Of a DNA stretch of 64,000 bases, positions 36,975 through 49,508 are shown one piece after another. Made by a program: the position numbers and the translations under genes. The DNA comes from Mycobacterium syngnathidarum (GTDB lineage Bacteria; Actinomycetota; Actinomycetes; Mycobacteriales; Mycobacteriaceae). The stretch lies in contig NZ_MLCL01000079.1 of assembly GCF_001942625.1 (NCBI RefSeq), positions 1 through 64,000 on the forward strand, given 5' to 3'. Within the stretch, counting starts at the first letter, position 1. Each line of letters begins with the position of its first letter. The notes under the pieces were generated by a model. That model did not search any database. It saw only the letters and a list, made by a program, of their open reading frames with translations, and was not told the DNA's origin.

Positions 36975-37811
36975 TTACCCCTTTACCGCACCGGATGTCA
37001 GGCCAGCGACGATGCGTCGCTGGAAGATGAGAACAAAGACAATGATCGGGATGGTGATCACCATTGCGCCCGCGGCGATCGACCCGGTCGGCTCCTCGAA
37101 TTGCGAACTGCCAGTGAAGTTCGCGATCGCGACCGGCGCCGTGATCGCCCGCTGCGTGGCCGTCAGCGACAGCGCCAGCAGCAGGTCGTTCCACGCAAAG
37201 ATGAAGACCAGAATGGCCGCGGTGACGATGCCCGGCGCCGCCAGCGGTGCGATCACCTTGCGGAAAGCCTGGGCCGGAGTGGCGCCGTCCATCTTGGCCG
37301 CCTTCTCCAGATCCCATGGGATCTCCCGGAAGAACGCCGAGAGCGTGTAGATCGCCAACGGCAGGGCGAAGGTGATGTAGGGAATGATCAGCCCGGGCCA
37401 GGTGTCGAACAGTCCGATCGTGCGCCACAGGTTGAAGATCGGGGTCACCAGCGAGATCTGCGGGAACATCGCGATCAGCAGGGCCACGCCCACCAACAAC
37501 TTCTTGCCGGGGAAATCCAAGCGCGCCACCGCATAGGCAGCCATACCGCCGATCGCCACCGCGATCACCGTGGTGATCAGGCCGATACCGATCGAGTTGA
37601 CCAGCGCGGAGGTGAAGATGTTTCCGCTGAAGATGCCCTTGTAATTGTCGAAGGTGATCTCGGCCGGAATCAGCTTGCCGTCCTTGACGCTCGACGTCGG
37701 CTTCAACGACAGCGACAGGATCCACAGCACCGGGATCAACGCGTAGAGCACCACCAGGACGTTCACGACCGTCCACCCGGTCGCGCGCCGTGCACTCACC
37801 CGCTCAGTCAT
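36975..37811 (-). CDS. sugB: Trehalose importer permease SugB
   Basis: A 278-residue ABC permease (MalG-like) with six membrane segments. The cytoplasmic EAA loop that docks onto SugC reads [30 protein letters not shown] (near 180-210). The ATG at 37811 ([12 protein letters not shown]) is chosen; a longer frame would include the end of sugA and a repeat element. It pairs with SugA to form the channel through which trehalose captured by LpqY is returned to the cytoplasm, recycling sugar released during mycolate transfer. Confidence 0.94.
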   Translation of the reverse strand: MTERVSARRATGWTVVNVLVVLYALIPVLWILSLSLKPTSSVKDGKLIPAEITFDNYKGIFSGNIFTSALVNSIGIGLITTVIAVAIGGMAAYAVARLDFPGKKLLVGVALLIAMFPQISLVTPIFNLWRTIGLFDTWPGLIIPYITFALPLAIYTLSAFFREIPWDLEKAAKMDGATPAQAFRKVIAPLAAPGIVTAAILVFIFAWNDLLLALSLTATQRAITAPVAIANFTGSSQFEEPTGSIAAGAMVITIPIIVFVLIFQRRIVAGLTSGAVKG

Positions 37812-37822
37812 CAGTGCCCCTT

Positions 37823-37839
37823 GCTCTTCGCGCAAGCGC

Positions 37840-37847
<8 letters not shown>
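37823..37847. repeat. 25-base direct repeat, copy 1
   Basis: This copy lies at the sugA-sugB junction, around the sugA stop codon. It matches the copy at 38736-38760 at 23 of 25 positions; on the minus strand the core is GAGCGCTTGCGCGA. In frame, the element encodes DERLREE. Confidence 0.6.
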
Positions 37848-40316
<2,469 letters not shown>

Positions 40317-40823
40317 TCAGATCGTCAAGCGCGCCAGCAGATCCCGCCCCTGTTCGGCACTCTGCGGATCGCACAACACGTCGTAGCGGCCGGCCACCAG
40401 CTGCATCGTGGAACTGAAATCTCTTGTGCCGCGAGCCATCGCATACGGAATGGCCGAGGTGATCAAGCCGAAGAAGACACCCGCGATCAGGCCGGTGAGC
40501 AGCGCACTCCACGGGTTGGGGCTGAAGAAGCCCAGGATGAGGCCGATGAACAGGCCGAGCCAGGCACCCGACAGCACACCGCCGCCGAGAACCTTGGGCC
40601 AGCTCAGCCGCCCGGTGACGCGCTCGACCTGCATGAGATCCACGCCGACGATCGTCACCTGCTGCACCGGGAACTGCTGGTCGGACAGGTAGTCGACGGC
40701 CCGCTGGGCCTCCGCATACGTCGGGTAGGAGCCGATGGGCCAGCCTTTGGGCGGCGTCGGCAGCGCGCCGCGCGCGGCGGCCGCGGCACCCGGTGTCTGA
40801 CCGGACTGAAATGGGCTCGTCAT
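40317..40823 (-). CDS. General-stress-protein-17M-like membrane protein (Rv1234-like)
   Basis: A 168-residue protein. The N-terminal soluble domain (WPIGSYPTYAEAQRAVDYLSDQQFPVQQVTIVGVDLMQVERVTGRL) resembles the YflT/general stress protein 17M domain. Two membrane segments follow (VLSGAWLGLFIGLILGFF and LLTGLIAGVFFGLITSAI), then a C-terminal soluble stretch. The function is unknown. The ATG at 40823 (MTSPFQSG) is chosen; GTG 40835, with GGAGGAGA directly upstream, is a real alternative adding four residues. By position it is Rv1234. Confidence 0.82.
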   Translation of the reverse strand: MTSPFQSGQTPGAAAAARGALPTPPKGWPIGSYPTYAEAQRAVDYLSDQQFPVQQVTIVGVDLMQVERVTGRLSWPKVLGGGVLSGAWLGLFIGLILGFFSPNPWSALLTGLIAGVFFGLITSAIPYAMARGTRDFSSTMQLVAGRYDVLCDPQSAEQGRDLLARLTI

Positions 40824-40939
40824 ATCGAACTTCACTCTCCTCCGCACCGCCGGATCAGCGGCTGCTCTTCTTACAGCAACGCCCTCACACCGGATTTGGT
40901 GCCGACGTCACGCGGCCCGGGGCCTCGCGATCCGTACGC

Positions 40940-40945
40940 TAGGTT
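40940..40945 (+). promoter_or_regulatory. Leaderless -10 of the proline-rich membrane protein gene
   Basis: TAGGTT ends seven bases before the ATG at 40953. Confidence 0.45.
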
Positions 40946-40952
40946 GATCAGC

Positions 40953-41552
40953 ATGACAAACCCGGACGGCCACGCGGGCGAAACGCCGCCATCCGACCCC
41001 GGCTCCCAGCCTTCCGAACCGTTGTCCAGCGGCTACGAAGCACCTTCCATCGAGCATTCCCAGGATCGGCCGCACAGCGGCGGGGCGCAACCGTCATACG
41101 AGTTCGGACCGCAGGGCTATGAGGTCACTGCGCCGTATCCACCTGCGATCGACTATCCCCCAGACATCCCGCCCGACTATCCGCAGTCCTATCCTCCGCC
41201 GTATCCCCCGCCGGTGCCCGGGTATCCGCCGCCACCGCCTGGTTACGGTCCACCGGGTTATCCCGGATATCCCCCGGGTTACGGAATGCCGCCGTCGGCG
41301 ACGACCAGCAACGTCGCCATCGGATCGCTGGCGGCGTCGATCCTTTCGCTGTTCCTGTTCGCCATGTGCGGTGTCGGACTGCTCGCGGCCCTCGTCGGAA
41401 TCGGTCTCGGGATCACCGCGCTCAACCAGATCAGCCGGAGCGGACAGTCGGGGCGAGGCCTGGCGATCGCCGGCATCGCCATCGGCGGGGTCGGCGCGCT
41501 GTTCGGCGCAGCCTGGCTGCTGTTCTTCCTGGCCGCACTGTCCGCCGCGTAG
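40953..41552 (+). CDS. Proline-rich DUF4190-type membrane protein (Rv1233c-like)
   Basis: A 199-residue protein. The first 115 residues are disordered and rich in Pro, Tyr and Gly, with repeated PPGY/YPPPYPPP-type units. The C-terminal 80 residues contain two membrane segments around NVAIGSLAASILSLFLFAMCGVGLLAALVGIGLGITALNQISRSGQSGRGLAIAGIAIGGVG, a DUF4190 arrangement. Such proteins are common in actinobacterial membranes; the tail may bind SH3- or WW-like partners or cell-wall factors, which is speculation. Probably leaderless. Confidence 0.85.
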   Translation: MTNPDGHAGETPPSDPGSQPSEPLSSGYEAPSIEHSQDRPHSGGAQPSYEFGPQGYEVTAPYPPAIDYPPDIPPDYPQSYPPPYPPPVPGYPPPPPGYGPPGYPGYPPGYGMPPSATTSNVAIGSLAASILSLFLFAMCGVGLLAALVGIGLGITALNQISRSGQSGRGLAIAGIAIGGVGALFGAAWLLFFLAALSAA

Positions 41553-41554
41553 CC

Positions 41555-41576
41555 GCCGCACGAATTACGCTGCGGC
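41555..41576. terminator. Hairpin after the proline-rich membrane protein gene
   Basis: GCCGCA (41555-41560) and TGCGGC (41571-41576) form a six-pair stem with a ten-base loop, in the gap before the convergent lyase gene. Weak. Confidence 0.3.
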
Positions 41577-41590
41577 ACCGCACGACGCGA

Positions 41591-42556
41591 TCAGCGCGGC
41601 GGTCGGAACGGTTCGGCTAGTCGACTCATCCCCGCTGCCCGCCCTTTGCCGGCGATCACCAGCGCCATCTTGCGGCTGGCCTCGTCGATCATCTCGTCGC
41701 CCAGCATCACCGCTCCCCTGGCCCCACCCGCGTGCGAGGTGTGCCATTCGTAGGCGTCCAGGATCAGCTCGGCGTGGTCGTAGTCAGCCTGGCGGGGACT
41801 GAAGATCTCGTTACCCGCATCGATCTGGTCGGGGTGCAGAACCCACTTGCCGTCATAGCCCAGCGCGGCCGAACGGCCGGCGACCCGGCGGAACCCGTCC
41901 ACATCGCGCACCTTCACGTACGGCCCGTCGATGGCGTTGATGCCGCGACTGCGCGCGGCGATCAAAATGCGCATCAGCACGTGGTGGTGGGCATCGCCGA
42001 TGTCGTAGCCGTCAGGCTGCCCACCGACTTCGAGGGTGCGCATGTTGAGGCTGGCCGCCATGTCGCCCGGACCGAGTACCAGCGCCTGCACCCGCGGGGC
42101 CGCAGCGATCGCGTCGATATTGGTGAGCCCCTGCGCGTTCTCGATCTGCGCCTCGATGCCGATGGCGCCCGGCGCCAACCCGTGGGTGGCCTCCAGCTGA
42201 GTGAGCAACAGGTCGAGCGCCTGCACGTGGGCGGCCTCGGTGACCTTGGGCAGCACGATGAGATCGAAGGACGCCCCCACTGAAGCCACAGTGGACACCA
42301 CCTCGATCACGTCGGCGTAGGTCCACGGTGTGGTCCAGTCGTTGACCCGAACCCCGCGCAGCTGGCCGGCCCAACCGTCGGCGACGAGCGCCGCCGCCAC
42401 CTGGACGCGGGCCGACTCCTTGGCGTCGGGAGCGACCGCATCCTCCAGGTCGAGGAACACTTCGTCAGCGGGCAGGCTCTTGGCCTTCTCGATCATCTTC
42501 AGGCTGCTTCCCGGAACCGAGAGGCACGTTCTACGGGGTCGATACGTGTTCTCCAC
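41591..42556 (-). CDS. HpcH/HpaI aldolase/citrate lyase family protein (CitE-like)
   Basis: A 321-residue TIM-barrel lyase. Family marks are RRTCLSVPGSSLKMIEKAKSLPADEVFLDLEDAVAPDAKESAR (about 7-49), the metal-binding Glu in IGIEAQIENAQGLTNIDAIAAAPRVQALVLGPGDMAASL and KWVLHPDQIDAGNEIFSPR. This CitE-like/malyl-CoA lyase group cleaves or hydrolyses acyl-CoA such as malyl- or citramalyl-CoA. No lyase alpha or gamma subunit genes are nearby, so a stand-alone acyl-CoA lyase or thioesterase is likely. The GTG at 42556 is favoured; a longer start at 42583 would overlap the divergent gene's ATG. Confidence 0.85.
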   Translation of the reverse strand: MENTYRPRRTCLSVPGSSLKMIEKAKSLPADEVFLDLEDAVAPDAKESARVQVAAALVADGWAGQLRGVRVNDWTTPWTYADVIEVVSTVASVGASFDLIVLPKVTEAAHVQALDLLLTQLEATHGLAPGAIGIEAQIENAQGLTNIDAIAAAPRVQALVLGPGDMAASLNMRTLEVGGQPDGYDIGDAHHHVLMRILIAARSRGINAIDGPYVKVRDVDGFRRVAGRSAALGYDGKWVLHPDQIDAGNEIFSPRQADYDHAELILDAYEWHTSHAGGARGAVMLGDEMIDEASRKMALVIAGKGRAAGMSRLAEPFRPPR

Positions 42557-42568
42557 GACCACAGTCTC

Positions 42569-42574
42569 TACCCT
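42569..42574 (+). promoter_or_regulatory. Leaderless -10 of the MgtE-N/CBS gene, overlapping the divergent promoter
   Basis: TACCCT ends seven bases before the ATG at 42582. The opposite strand carries TAGAGA (42570-42565), eight bases before the CitE-like GTG, so the two promoters overlap. Confidence 0.45.
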
Positions 42575-42581
42575 TTGTTTC

Positions 42582-43868
42582 ATGGCGGCGGTGAACAGGG
42601 TCTACGCGGCCCGGCTCGCGGGGATGGTCGTGTTGGGCCCCGACGGGGAGTCCATCGGCCGGGTCCGTGACGTGGTGATCAGCATCAGCATCGTCCGTCA
42701 GCAACCGCGCGTTCTCGGCCTGGTGGTCGAATTGCTCACTCGGCGAAGGATTTTCGTTCCCATCCTGCGAGTGACGGCGATCGAGCCGGGTTCGGTGACA
42801 CTGGCCACCGGCAGTGTGTCGTTGCGCCGTTTCGCGCAACGACCCGGAGAGGTACTGGTGCTGGGCCAGGTGTTGGAGACCCGGGTACGGGTCGACGACC
42901 CCGATCTTGAGCAGCTGGCCGGAATCGACGTCGTGGTAGTCGATCTGGGTATCGAGCAGACCCGGACCCGCGACTGGGTGGTGACGCGGGTGGCCGTGCG
43001 CCCGCAGCGACGTCTGGGGCGGCGCACCAACATCCACGTCGTGGAGTGGCAGAACGTGCACGGGCTGACCCCGTCGGGACTGGCAATGCCCGACCAGGGG
43101 GTGGCCTCGCTGCTCGAGCAGTTCGAGGGGCAACGCCCGGTCGAGGTGGCCGAGGCGCTGCGCGAGCTGCCGGTCAAACGGCGCTACGAGTTGTACCGCG
43201 CCTTCGACGACGAGCGCCTGGCCGACGTGCTACAGGAACTTCCCGAGGACGAGCAGACCGCAGTGCTGCGCCAGCTCAACACCGAGCGTGCCGCCGACGT
43301 GCTGGAAGCGATGGACCCCGACGACGCCGCCGACGTTCTGGGCTCCATGACCCCGGCCGACGCCGAAACACTCCTGCGCAAGATGGACCCCGAGGACTCC
43401 GAGGGCGTGCGCCGGCTGCTGGCCCACTCGCCCGACACCGCGGGCGGCCTGATGACCAGCGAACCGGTGGTCCTGGCCCCCGACACCACCGTCGCCGAAG
43501 CGCTGGCACAGGTGCGCGATCCGGATCTGACCCCGGCACTGGCCTCGATGGTCTTCGTCACGCGGCCACCCAGCGCCACCCCTACCGGGCAGTACCTGGG
43601 CTGCGTCCACCTGCAACGGTTGCTACGAGAACCGCCGGCGGCCCTGGTCAGCGGTATCGCCGATACGGATTTGCCCAGCCTGAGCCCGGCCGATTCACTG
43701 GCCGCGGTGACCCGCTACTTCGCCGCGTACAACCTGGTGTGCGGCCCCGTCGTCGATGAGGAGAACCACCTCTTGGGGGCGGTGTCGGTCGACGACGTGC
43801 TCGACCACATGCTGCCCGACGACTGGCGTGAACGTGACGAGCCTGAGCTCCCGGTGGCGGGCTCATGA
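42582..43868 (+). CDS. Soluble PRC / MgtE-N / CBS protein (Rv1232c-like)
   Basis: A 428-residue protein without membrane segments. Residues 1-75 look like a PRC-barrel (RLAGMVVLGPDGESIGRVRDVVI), about 165-300 match the MgtE N-terminal helical domain (ALRELPVKRRYELYRAFDDERLADVLQELPEDEQTAVLRQL and AADVLEAMDPDDAADVLGSM), and the last 130 residues are two CBS repeats (GGLMTSEPVVLAPDTTVAEALAQVRDP, LSPADSLAAVTRYFA, GAVSVDDVLDHMLP). This is the Mg2+-sensing cytoplasmic part of MgtE without its channel. Its stop overlaps the start of the DUF1003 gene. Probably a magnesium sensor or regulator. Confidence 0.87.
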   Translation: MAAVNRVYAARLAGMVVLGPDGESIGRVRDVVISISIVRQQPRVLGLVVELLTRRRIFVPILRVTAIEPGSVTLATGSVSLRRFAQRPGEVLVLGQVLETRVRVDDPDLEQLAGIDVVVVDLGIEQTRTRDWVVTRVAVRPQRRLGRRTNIHVVEWQNVHGLTPSGLAMPDQGVASLLEQFEGQRPVEVAEALRELPVKRRYELYRAFDDERLADVLQELPEDEQTAVLRQLNTERAADVLEAMDPDDAADVLGSMTPADAETLLRKMDPEDSEGVRRLLAHSPDTAGGLMTSEPVVLAPDTTVAEALAQVRDPDLTPALASMVFVTRPPSATPTGQYLGCVHLQRLLREPPAALVSGIADTDLPSLSPADSLAAVTRYFAAYNLVCGPVVDEENHLLGAVSVDDVLDHMLPDDWRERDEPELPVAGS

Positions 43869-44410
43869 GCGAAACCTCGGCGCGTCAGCGGCTGGACACC
43901 CCGCGCGCGACCCGCGGCTTCGGGCTGCACGTCGACATCGAGGCGGTGGGCGCGTTCAGCGAGTCGATCGCGCGTTTCCTCGGCACCGGGCGCTACCTGG
44001 CCATTCAGACCATCGTGGTGCTGGTCTGGATCGCCCTCAACATCGGCGTCTTCACCTTCCAATGGGACCCGTACCCGTTCATCCTGCTCAACCTGGCGTT
44101 CTCGACTCAGGCCGCGTATGCCGCCCCGCTCATCCTGCTGGCCCAGAACCGGCAGGAGAACCGGGACCGGGTCTCCCTCGAGGAAGACCGGCGCCGGGCC
44201 GAACAGACCAAGGCCGACACCGAATACCTGGCCAGGGAACTGGCGTCGCTACGGCTGGCGGTGGGTGAGGTCGTCACGCGGGACTACCTGCGCCGCGAGT
44301 TGGAGGAACTGCGCGACCTGATCACCGAACTGGTCCCGCAAACCGACACCGACGGGAGCAATCCGAGCAAAGCCGACGGCGGCGAGCGCAAGTCCAAGCG
44401 CGGTGGTTGA
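43865..44410 (+). CDS. DUF1003 membrane protein (Rv1231c-like)
   Basis: A 181-residue DUF1003 protein. Two closely spaced membrane segments (YLAIQTIVVLVWIALNIGVFTF and FILLNLAFSTQAAYAAPLILLAQ) flank the family loop WDPYPF, preceded by ESIARFLGTGR. The C-terminal half is a charged coiled coil (ENRDRVSLEEDRRRAEQTKADTEYLARELASL). It overlaps the MgtE-N/CBS gene by ATGA, so the two proteins are produced together and may form a complex. The function of DUF1003 is not established; earlier proposals of cyclic-nucleotide binding or Mg2+ transport are unproven. Confidence 0.85.
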   Translation: MSETSARQRLDTPRATRGFGLHVDIEAVGAFSESIARFLGTGRYLAIQTIVVLVWIALNIGVFTFQWDPYPFILLNLAFSTQAAYAAPLILLAQNRQENRDRVSLEEDRRRAEQTKADTEYLARELASLRLAVGEVVTRDYLRRELEELRDLITELVPQTDTDGSNPSKADGGERKSKRGG

Positions 44411-44504
44411 TATCACTGTCGACCATTGTCGTAACAACGGAAACCTCGACTATGTATGGTGACTTGGTTCACAACATGGCCAAAGCTGACTTAAGGACGG
44501 GTAA

Positions 44505-45863
44505 GTGCGCGTAGGGGGAGGAGCGGTTATCGCAACCGCTCGGCGCCATGTGAGCCGGCTCGTGCGCTCGCCCGCGCTCGGCGTCGCCGTCCTGGCCCCC
44601 ATCGTGTTGGTCGCAGGCGCCGGTTCGGCCGCCCCTGGCGCCGGGGTCTCCGGCACCGCGGTCACCCCGCTGGCCGCCGTCGCCCCCCAGACCGACCGGT
44701 CTGGCCCCGCCGTGGTCGCCGCGGCCAGACCTCCGACGAGCTTCCGCATCAAGCCGATGACCACGCTCTCCGCTCCCCCACCGGCATTCGTTGTCAATAC
44801 CCCTGGCGCCCTTGGCATTCCAGGAACATCGCTGAAGGCCTACCGCAACGCCGAACGGATGATGGCGGCGGCCTACCCCAGTTGCGGGGTCAGCTGGAAC
44901 CTGCTGGCCGGCATCGGCCGGATCGAGTCGGGGCACGCCAACGGCGGCGCCACCGATGCCAGCGGCACCGCGGTCCGTCCGATCTACGGCCCCGCACTCG
45001 ACGGCACCTTGCCGGGCAACGAGATCATCGTCCAGAGCGTTCAGGCGGGGCGGGTCTCATATGTGCGGGCCATGGGGCCGATGCAATTCCTGCCCGGCAC
45101 CTGGGCCCGGTATGCCTCCGACGGCGACGGTGACGGCCAAGCCGATGTGCAGAACGTGTTCGACTCGGCGCTGGCCGCGGCTCGCTACCTGTGCAGCGGG
45201 GGGCTCAACCTGCGCGACCAAGCCCAGGTCATGACGGCGATCCTCCGATACAACAACTCGGTGGCCTACGCCCGCAACGTGTTGGGCTGGGCCGCGGCCT
45301 ATGCCACGGGCGTGGTGCCCGTCGACCTGCCCGAAATCACCGGGTCCATTCCTCCGATCGGCGATTCCCACCTGGACAACCCGGAGGGCCTCGGCCCGGG
45401 CCTACCCACCGACGCCACCGGCCTGCCCGCAGGCGATCCGCTGGCCCTGATTCCGCTGCTGAACCGCAACGAGACCGGCACGCAGAACGTTCCGGGCTTC
45501 GCACCGGGGCAGGTGCTCGGTCCGCTGCCGGGTCCGGCAGAGGCCATCCCGTCCCAGACCCCGGCCGCGCCGCCGCCCTGGGTGCCGCCGTGGGAGCAAC
45601 CGCGTCAGCCCACGTGCGTGGTGTTCTGCTTGGGTGAGCAGGCCCCGCCGCCGCCCGGCCCCGGTCCGGCGCAATTCCCGCCGCCAGGGCCCGTGCCCGG
45701 ACCGGCACCGCAGGCACCGCCGCTGGGGCCGGCACCGGCCCAGATCTCTCCCGTGGCCCCCGCACCTGCGCCGGCCGGCCCGCCGATCGAGGCCGCGCCG
45801 CCGATTCCGGCATTGGGACCGGGTGCCGGCCCCGCCCCTGGACCGGCACCGGGGCCCGCCTGA
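44505..45863 (+). CDS. Lytic murein transglycosylase with proline-rich tail (Rv1230c-like)
   Basis: A 452-residue exported protein. It has an N-terminal signal anchor (SPALGVAVLAPIVLVAGAGSAAPG), then a lytic transglycosylase (SLT_2/MltB-like) domain from about 110 to 290: AYPSCGVSWNLLAGIGRIESGHA carries the catalytic Glu, followed by YVRAMGPMQFLPGTWARYASDGDGDG and NVFDSALAAARYLC. The last 150 residues are almost entirely Pro, Ala and Gly with one CVVFC pair. It cleaves peptidoglycan between MurNAc and GlcNAc. The tail may span the wall. An AAGGA-type site precedes the GTG. Confidence 0.9.
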   Translation: MRVGGGAVIATARRHVSRLVRSPALGVAVLAPIVLVAGAGSAAPGAGVSGTAVTPLAAVAPQTDRSGPAVVAAARPPTSFRIKPMTTLSAPPPAFVVNTPGALGIPGTSLKAYRNAERMMAAAYPSCGVSWNLLAGIGRIESGHANGGATDASGTAVRPIYGPALDGTLPGNEIIVQSVQAGRVSYVRAMGPMQFLPGTWARYASDGDGDGQADVQNVFDSALAAARYLCSGGLNLRDQAQVMTAILRYNNSVAYARNVLGWAAAYATGVVPVDLPEITGSIPPIGDSHLDNPEGLGPGLPTDATGLPAGDPLALIPLLNRNETGTQNVPGFAPGQVLGPLPGPAEAIPSQTPAAPPPWVPPWEQPRQPTCVVFCLGEQAPPPPGPGPAQFPPPGPVPGPAPQAPPLGPAPAQISPVAPAPAPAGPPIEAAPPIPALGPGAGPAPGPAPGPA

Positions 45864-45898
45864 CGCTGGCCTGGATCCGGCGTCGTGTGCCACCGCCG

Positions 45899-45904
45899 TA
45901 GACT
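45899..45904 (+). promoter_or_regulatory. -10 of mrp
   Basis: TAGACT ends eight bases before the ATG at 45913 and five bases before the in-frame GTG one codon earlier. Confidence 0.4.
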
Positions 45905-45912
45905 CAGCAGTG

Positions 45913-47055
45913 ATGTCCGAATCTGCCACTGAGCTGCAATCCGCGGTTCGCGCTGCGCTGGCCAAGGTGATCGACCCCGAATTGCGGAAGCCGATCACCG
46001 AACTCGGCATGGTCAAGAACATCTCGATCGAGGCCGACCACGGCGTGCATGTCGAGATCTACCTGACCACCGCGGCCTGCCCGAAGAAGAACGAGATCGC
46101 CGACCTGGTGAAGGCCGCCGTCACCGACGTTCCCGGCACCGGCGCCGTCAAGGTGAGCCTCGACGTGATGAACGACGAGCAGCGTGCCGAATTACGCAAG
46201 ATGCTGCGCGGCGATTCCCGCGAGCCGGTGATCCCGTTCGCCCAGCCCAACTCGTTGACCCGGGTGTACGCGGTGGCCTCGGGCAAGGGCGGGGTCGGCA
46301 AGTCGAGCGTGACGGTCAACCTGGCTGCCGCGATGGCCGCCCGCGGGCTGTCCGTCGGTCTGTTGGATGCCGACATCTACGGCCATTCGGTGCCGCGCAT
46401 GATGGGCACCGGCGACCGGCCCACACAGGTCGACTCGATGATCCTGCCGCCCGTCGCCCACGACGTGAAGGTCATCTCGATCGCGATGTTCACCCAGGGC
46501 AACACGCCCGTGGTGTGGCGCGGGCCCATGCTGCACCGGGCCCTGCAGCAGTTCCTGGCCGATGTGTACTGGGGCGATCTCGACGTCCTGCTGCTCGACC
46601 TGCCGCCCGGAACCGGCGACGTGGCGATCTCGGTGGCCCAGCTGATCCCCGGCGCGGAGATCCTTGTCGTGACCACACCCCAGCTGGCCGCGGCCGAGGT
46701 GGCCGAGCGCGCCGGTGCGATCGCCCTGCAGACCCGTCAACGCATCGCAGGCGTGGTGGAGAACATGTCGGGCCTGTTGATGCCCGATGGCACCGTCATG
46801 CAGCTGTTCGGTGAGGGCGGCGGCCACCAGGTGGCCGAATCGCTGACTCGCTCGGTGGGCGCCGAGGTGCCGTTGCTGGGCCAGGTCCCGCTGGACCCGG
46901 CGCTGGTCACGGCCGGCGACTCCGGTGTTCCGCTGGTGCTGTCGGCCCCGGATTCACCCGCCGGCGCCGAGCTGCGCAAGATCGCCGAGGGATTGTCGGC
47001 GCGTAAGCGTGGGCTGGCCGGGATGTCGCTGGGGCTGGATACCGCCCGCCGTTAG
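45913..47055 (+). CDS. mrp: Mrp/ApbC-family Fe-S carrier ATPase
   Basis: A 380-residue P-loop ATPase of the Mrp/NBP35 family, thought to carry Fe-S clusters to apoproteins. Residues 8-90 are the MIP18/DUF59 domain ([19 protein letters not shown]), joined to the ATPase with deviant Walker A GKGGVGKS (124-131), DADIYGHS and [10 protein letters not shown]. The C-terminal cluster-binding CxxC of classical members is missing: the corresponding stretch reads [21 protein letters not shown]. It matches Rv1229c. GTG 45910, one codon earlier, could be the leaderless start. The stop overlaps tatB by four bases. Confidence 0.93.
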   Translation: MSESATELQSAVRAALAKVIDPELRKPITELGMVKNISIEADHGVHVEIYLTTAACPKKNEIADLVKAAVTDVPGTGAVKVSLDVMNDEQRAELRKMLRGDSREPVIPFAQPNSLTRVYAVASGKGGVGKSSVTVNLAAAMAARGLSVGLLDADIYGHSVPRMMGTGDRPTQVDSMILPPVAHDVKVISIAMFTQGNTPVVWRGPMLHRALQQFLADVYWGDLDVLLLDLPPGTGDVAISVAQLIPGAEILVVTTPQLAAAEVAERAGAIALQTRQRIAGVVENMSGLLMPDGTVMQLFGEGGGHQVAESLTRSVGAEVPLLGQVPLDPALVTAGDSGVPLVLSAPDSPAGAELRKIAEGLSARKRGLAGMSLGLDTARR

Positions 47056-47456
47056 GTCGCGTCGGGGTCGAATGTCGTTCCGGTGGGCTTCTCCGCCGGC
47101 TTGGCCACTGCGTCGCCGACGGCCTTGTCGCCCGGCACCGAGGGCTGCTGATTCTGGTGGTCGTCGAAGGCCCCGGTCAGGAATGAATCGTCGCCGTCGA
47201 GCAGGTGCTTGGTGATCGCGGCGCGCGGCGTCATGCCGCGCAGCTTCTGCAAGTCGGCCAGGGGCTGCCGGAGATCGTCGAAATCCGGCCCCAAGTCCTC
47301 ACGCAACTGGGTGGTGGCGCCGCTGACGTAGTCGCGCGCCTGCCGCAGCGCCCCGGACGTCCAGCGGATGGCACCGGGCAGGCGTTCGGGCCCCAGGATC
47401 ACCAGACCGGCGATCACCAGGACCAGCATCTCCCCCCACCCGATGTTCGCGAACAT
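47052..47456 (-). CDS. tatB: Sec-independent translocase protein TatB
   Basis: A 134-residue TatB. It has a short N-terminal membrane helix ([21 protein letters not shown]), the hinge [11 protein letters not shown], an amphipathic helix ([24 protein letters not shown]) and a flexible acidic tail. With TatA and TatC it exports folded proteins. It starts two bases after the htrA stop, so it is the last gene of the htrA transcript. The position next to mrp and htrA matches Rv1224. Confidence 0.93.
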   Translation of the reverse strand: MFANIGWGEMLVLVIAGLVILGPERLPGAIRWTSGALRQARDYVSGATTQLREDLGPDFDDLRQPLADLQKLRGMTPRAAITKHLLDGDDSFLTGAFDDHQNQQPSVPGDKAVGDAVAKPAEKPTGTTFDPDAT

Positions 47457-47458
47457 CG

Positions 47459-49009
<1,551 letters not shown>

Positions 49010-49032
49010 TCACTGATCGCCTTGTGTGCAGC

Positions 49033-49431
49033 CTACCGACGCTTACGCCGGCTCCGCGTCGGGTCATCAGCGAACCGGGGCTGCTCATCGACGTCGGCCG
49101 AAGGCTGGGGGCTGTGGTGCGGTATCTGCGACAACAGCCCCAGCAGGGAATTCGGGATGGCTATCGGACAGGAGTCCCGCAATGCGGCCCGGGCCTGGCC
49201 CTGGGCATCGACCTCGGCAGCGCAATCCGGGCACAGGGACAAATGGTGGGCGGCCCGCAGATGGGCGCTCATTCGCAGCTCACCATCGACGAATGCCGCG
49301 ATCGCCTCGATCGACAGATGCTCGGTGGATCCGAACTGGCGCGGCGCGCCGACCGGGGCATCGCTCTGCGAGGCGAACTGCGCAGGCAACCAGGAGAATG
49401 CCCGACGGAACACATGTCCCGGGTCGACCAT
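49033..49431 (-). CDS. rseA: Anti-sigma-E factor RseA
   Basis: A 132-residue anti-sigma factor that holds SigE inactive. The zinc-binding ZAS motif is HHLSLCPDC (His-x3-Cys-x2-Cys), near residues 61-69, after LSIEAIAAFVDGELRMSAHLRAA. There is no membrane segment, so it is a soluble redox-responsive anti-sigma. The ATG at 49431 gives MVDPGHVFRRAFSWLPAQFASQSDAPVGAPRQF, which matches the remembered M. tuberculosis protein (Rv1222). It lies 77 bases downstream of the sigE stop. Confidence 0.94.
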   Translation of the reverse strand: MVDPGHVFRRAFSWLPAQFASQSDAPVGAPRQFGSTEHLSIEAIAAFVDGELRMSAHLRAAHHLSLCPDCAAEVDAQGQARAALRDSCPIAIPNSLLGLLSQIPHHSPQPSADVDEQPRFADDPTRSRRKRR

Positions 49432-49508
49432 CGCCCAGCTCCTCTCACCACGCCCAAATGTCCTGACCCGAATGTAGCGCGACCGGGCGCGCTGAACACC
49501 AACCACCG

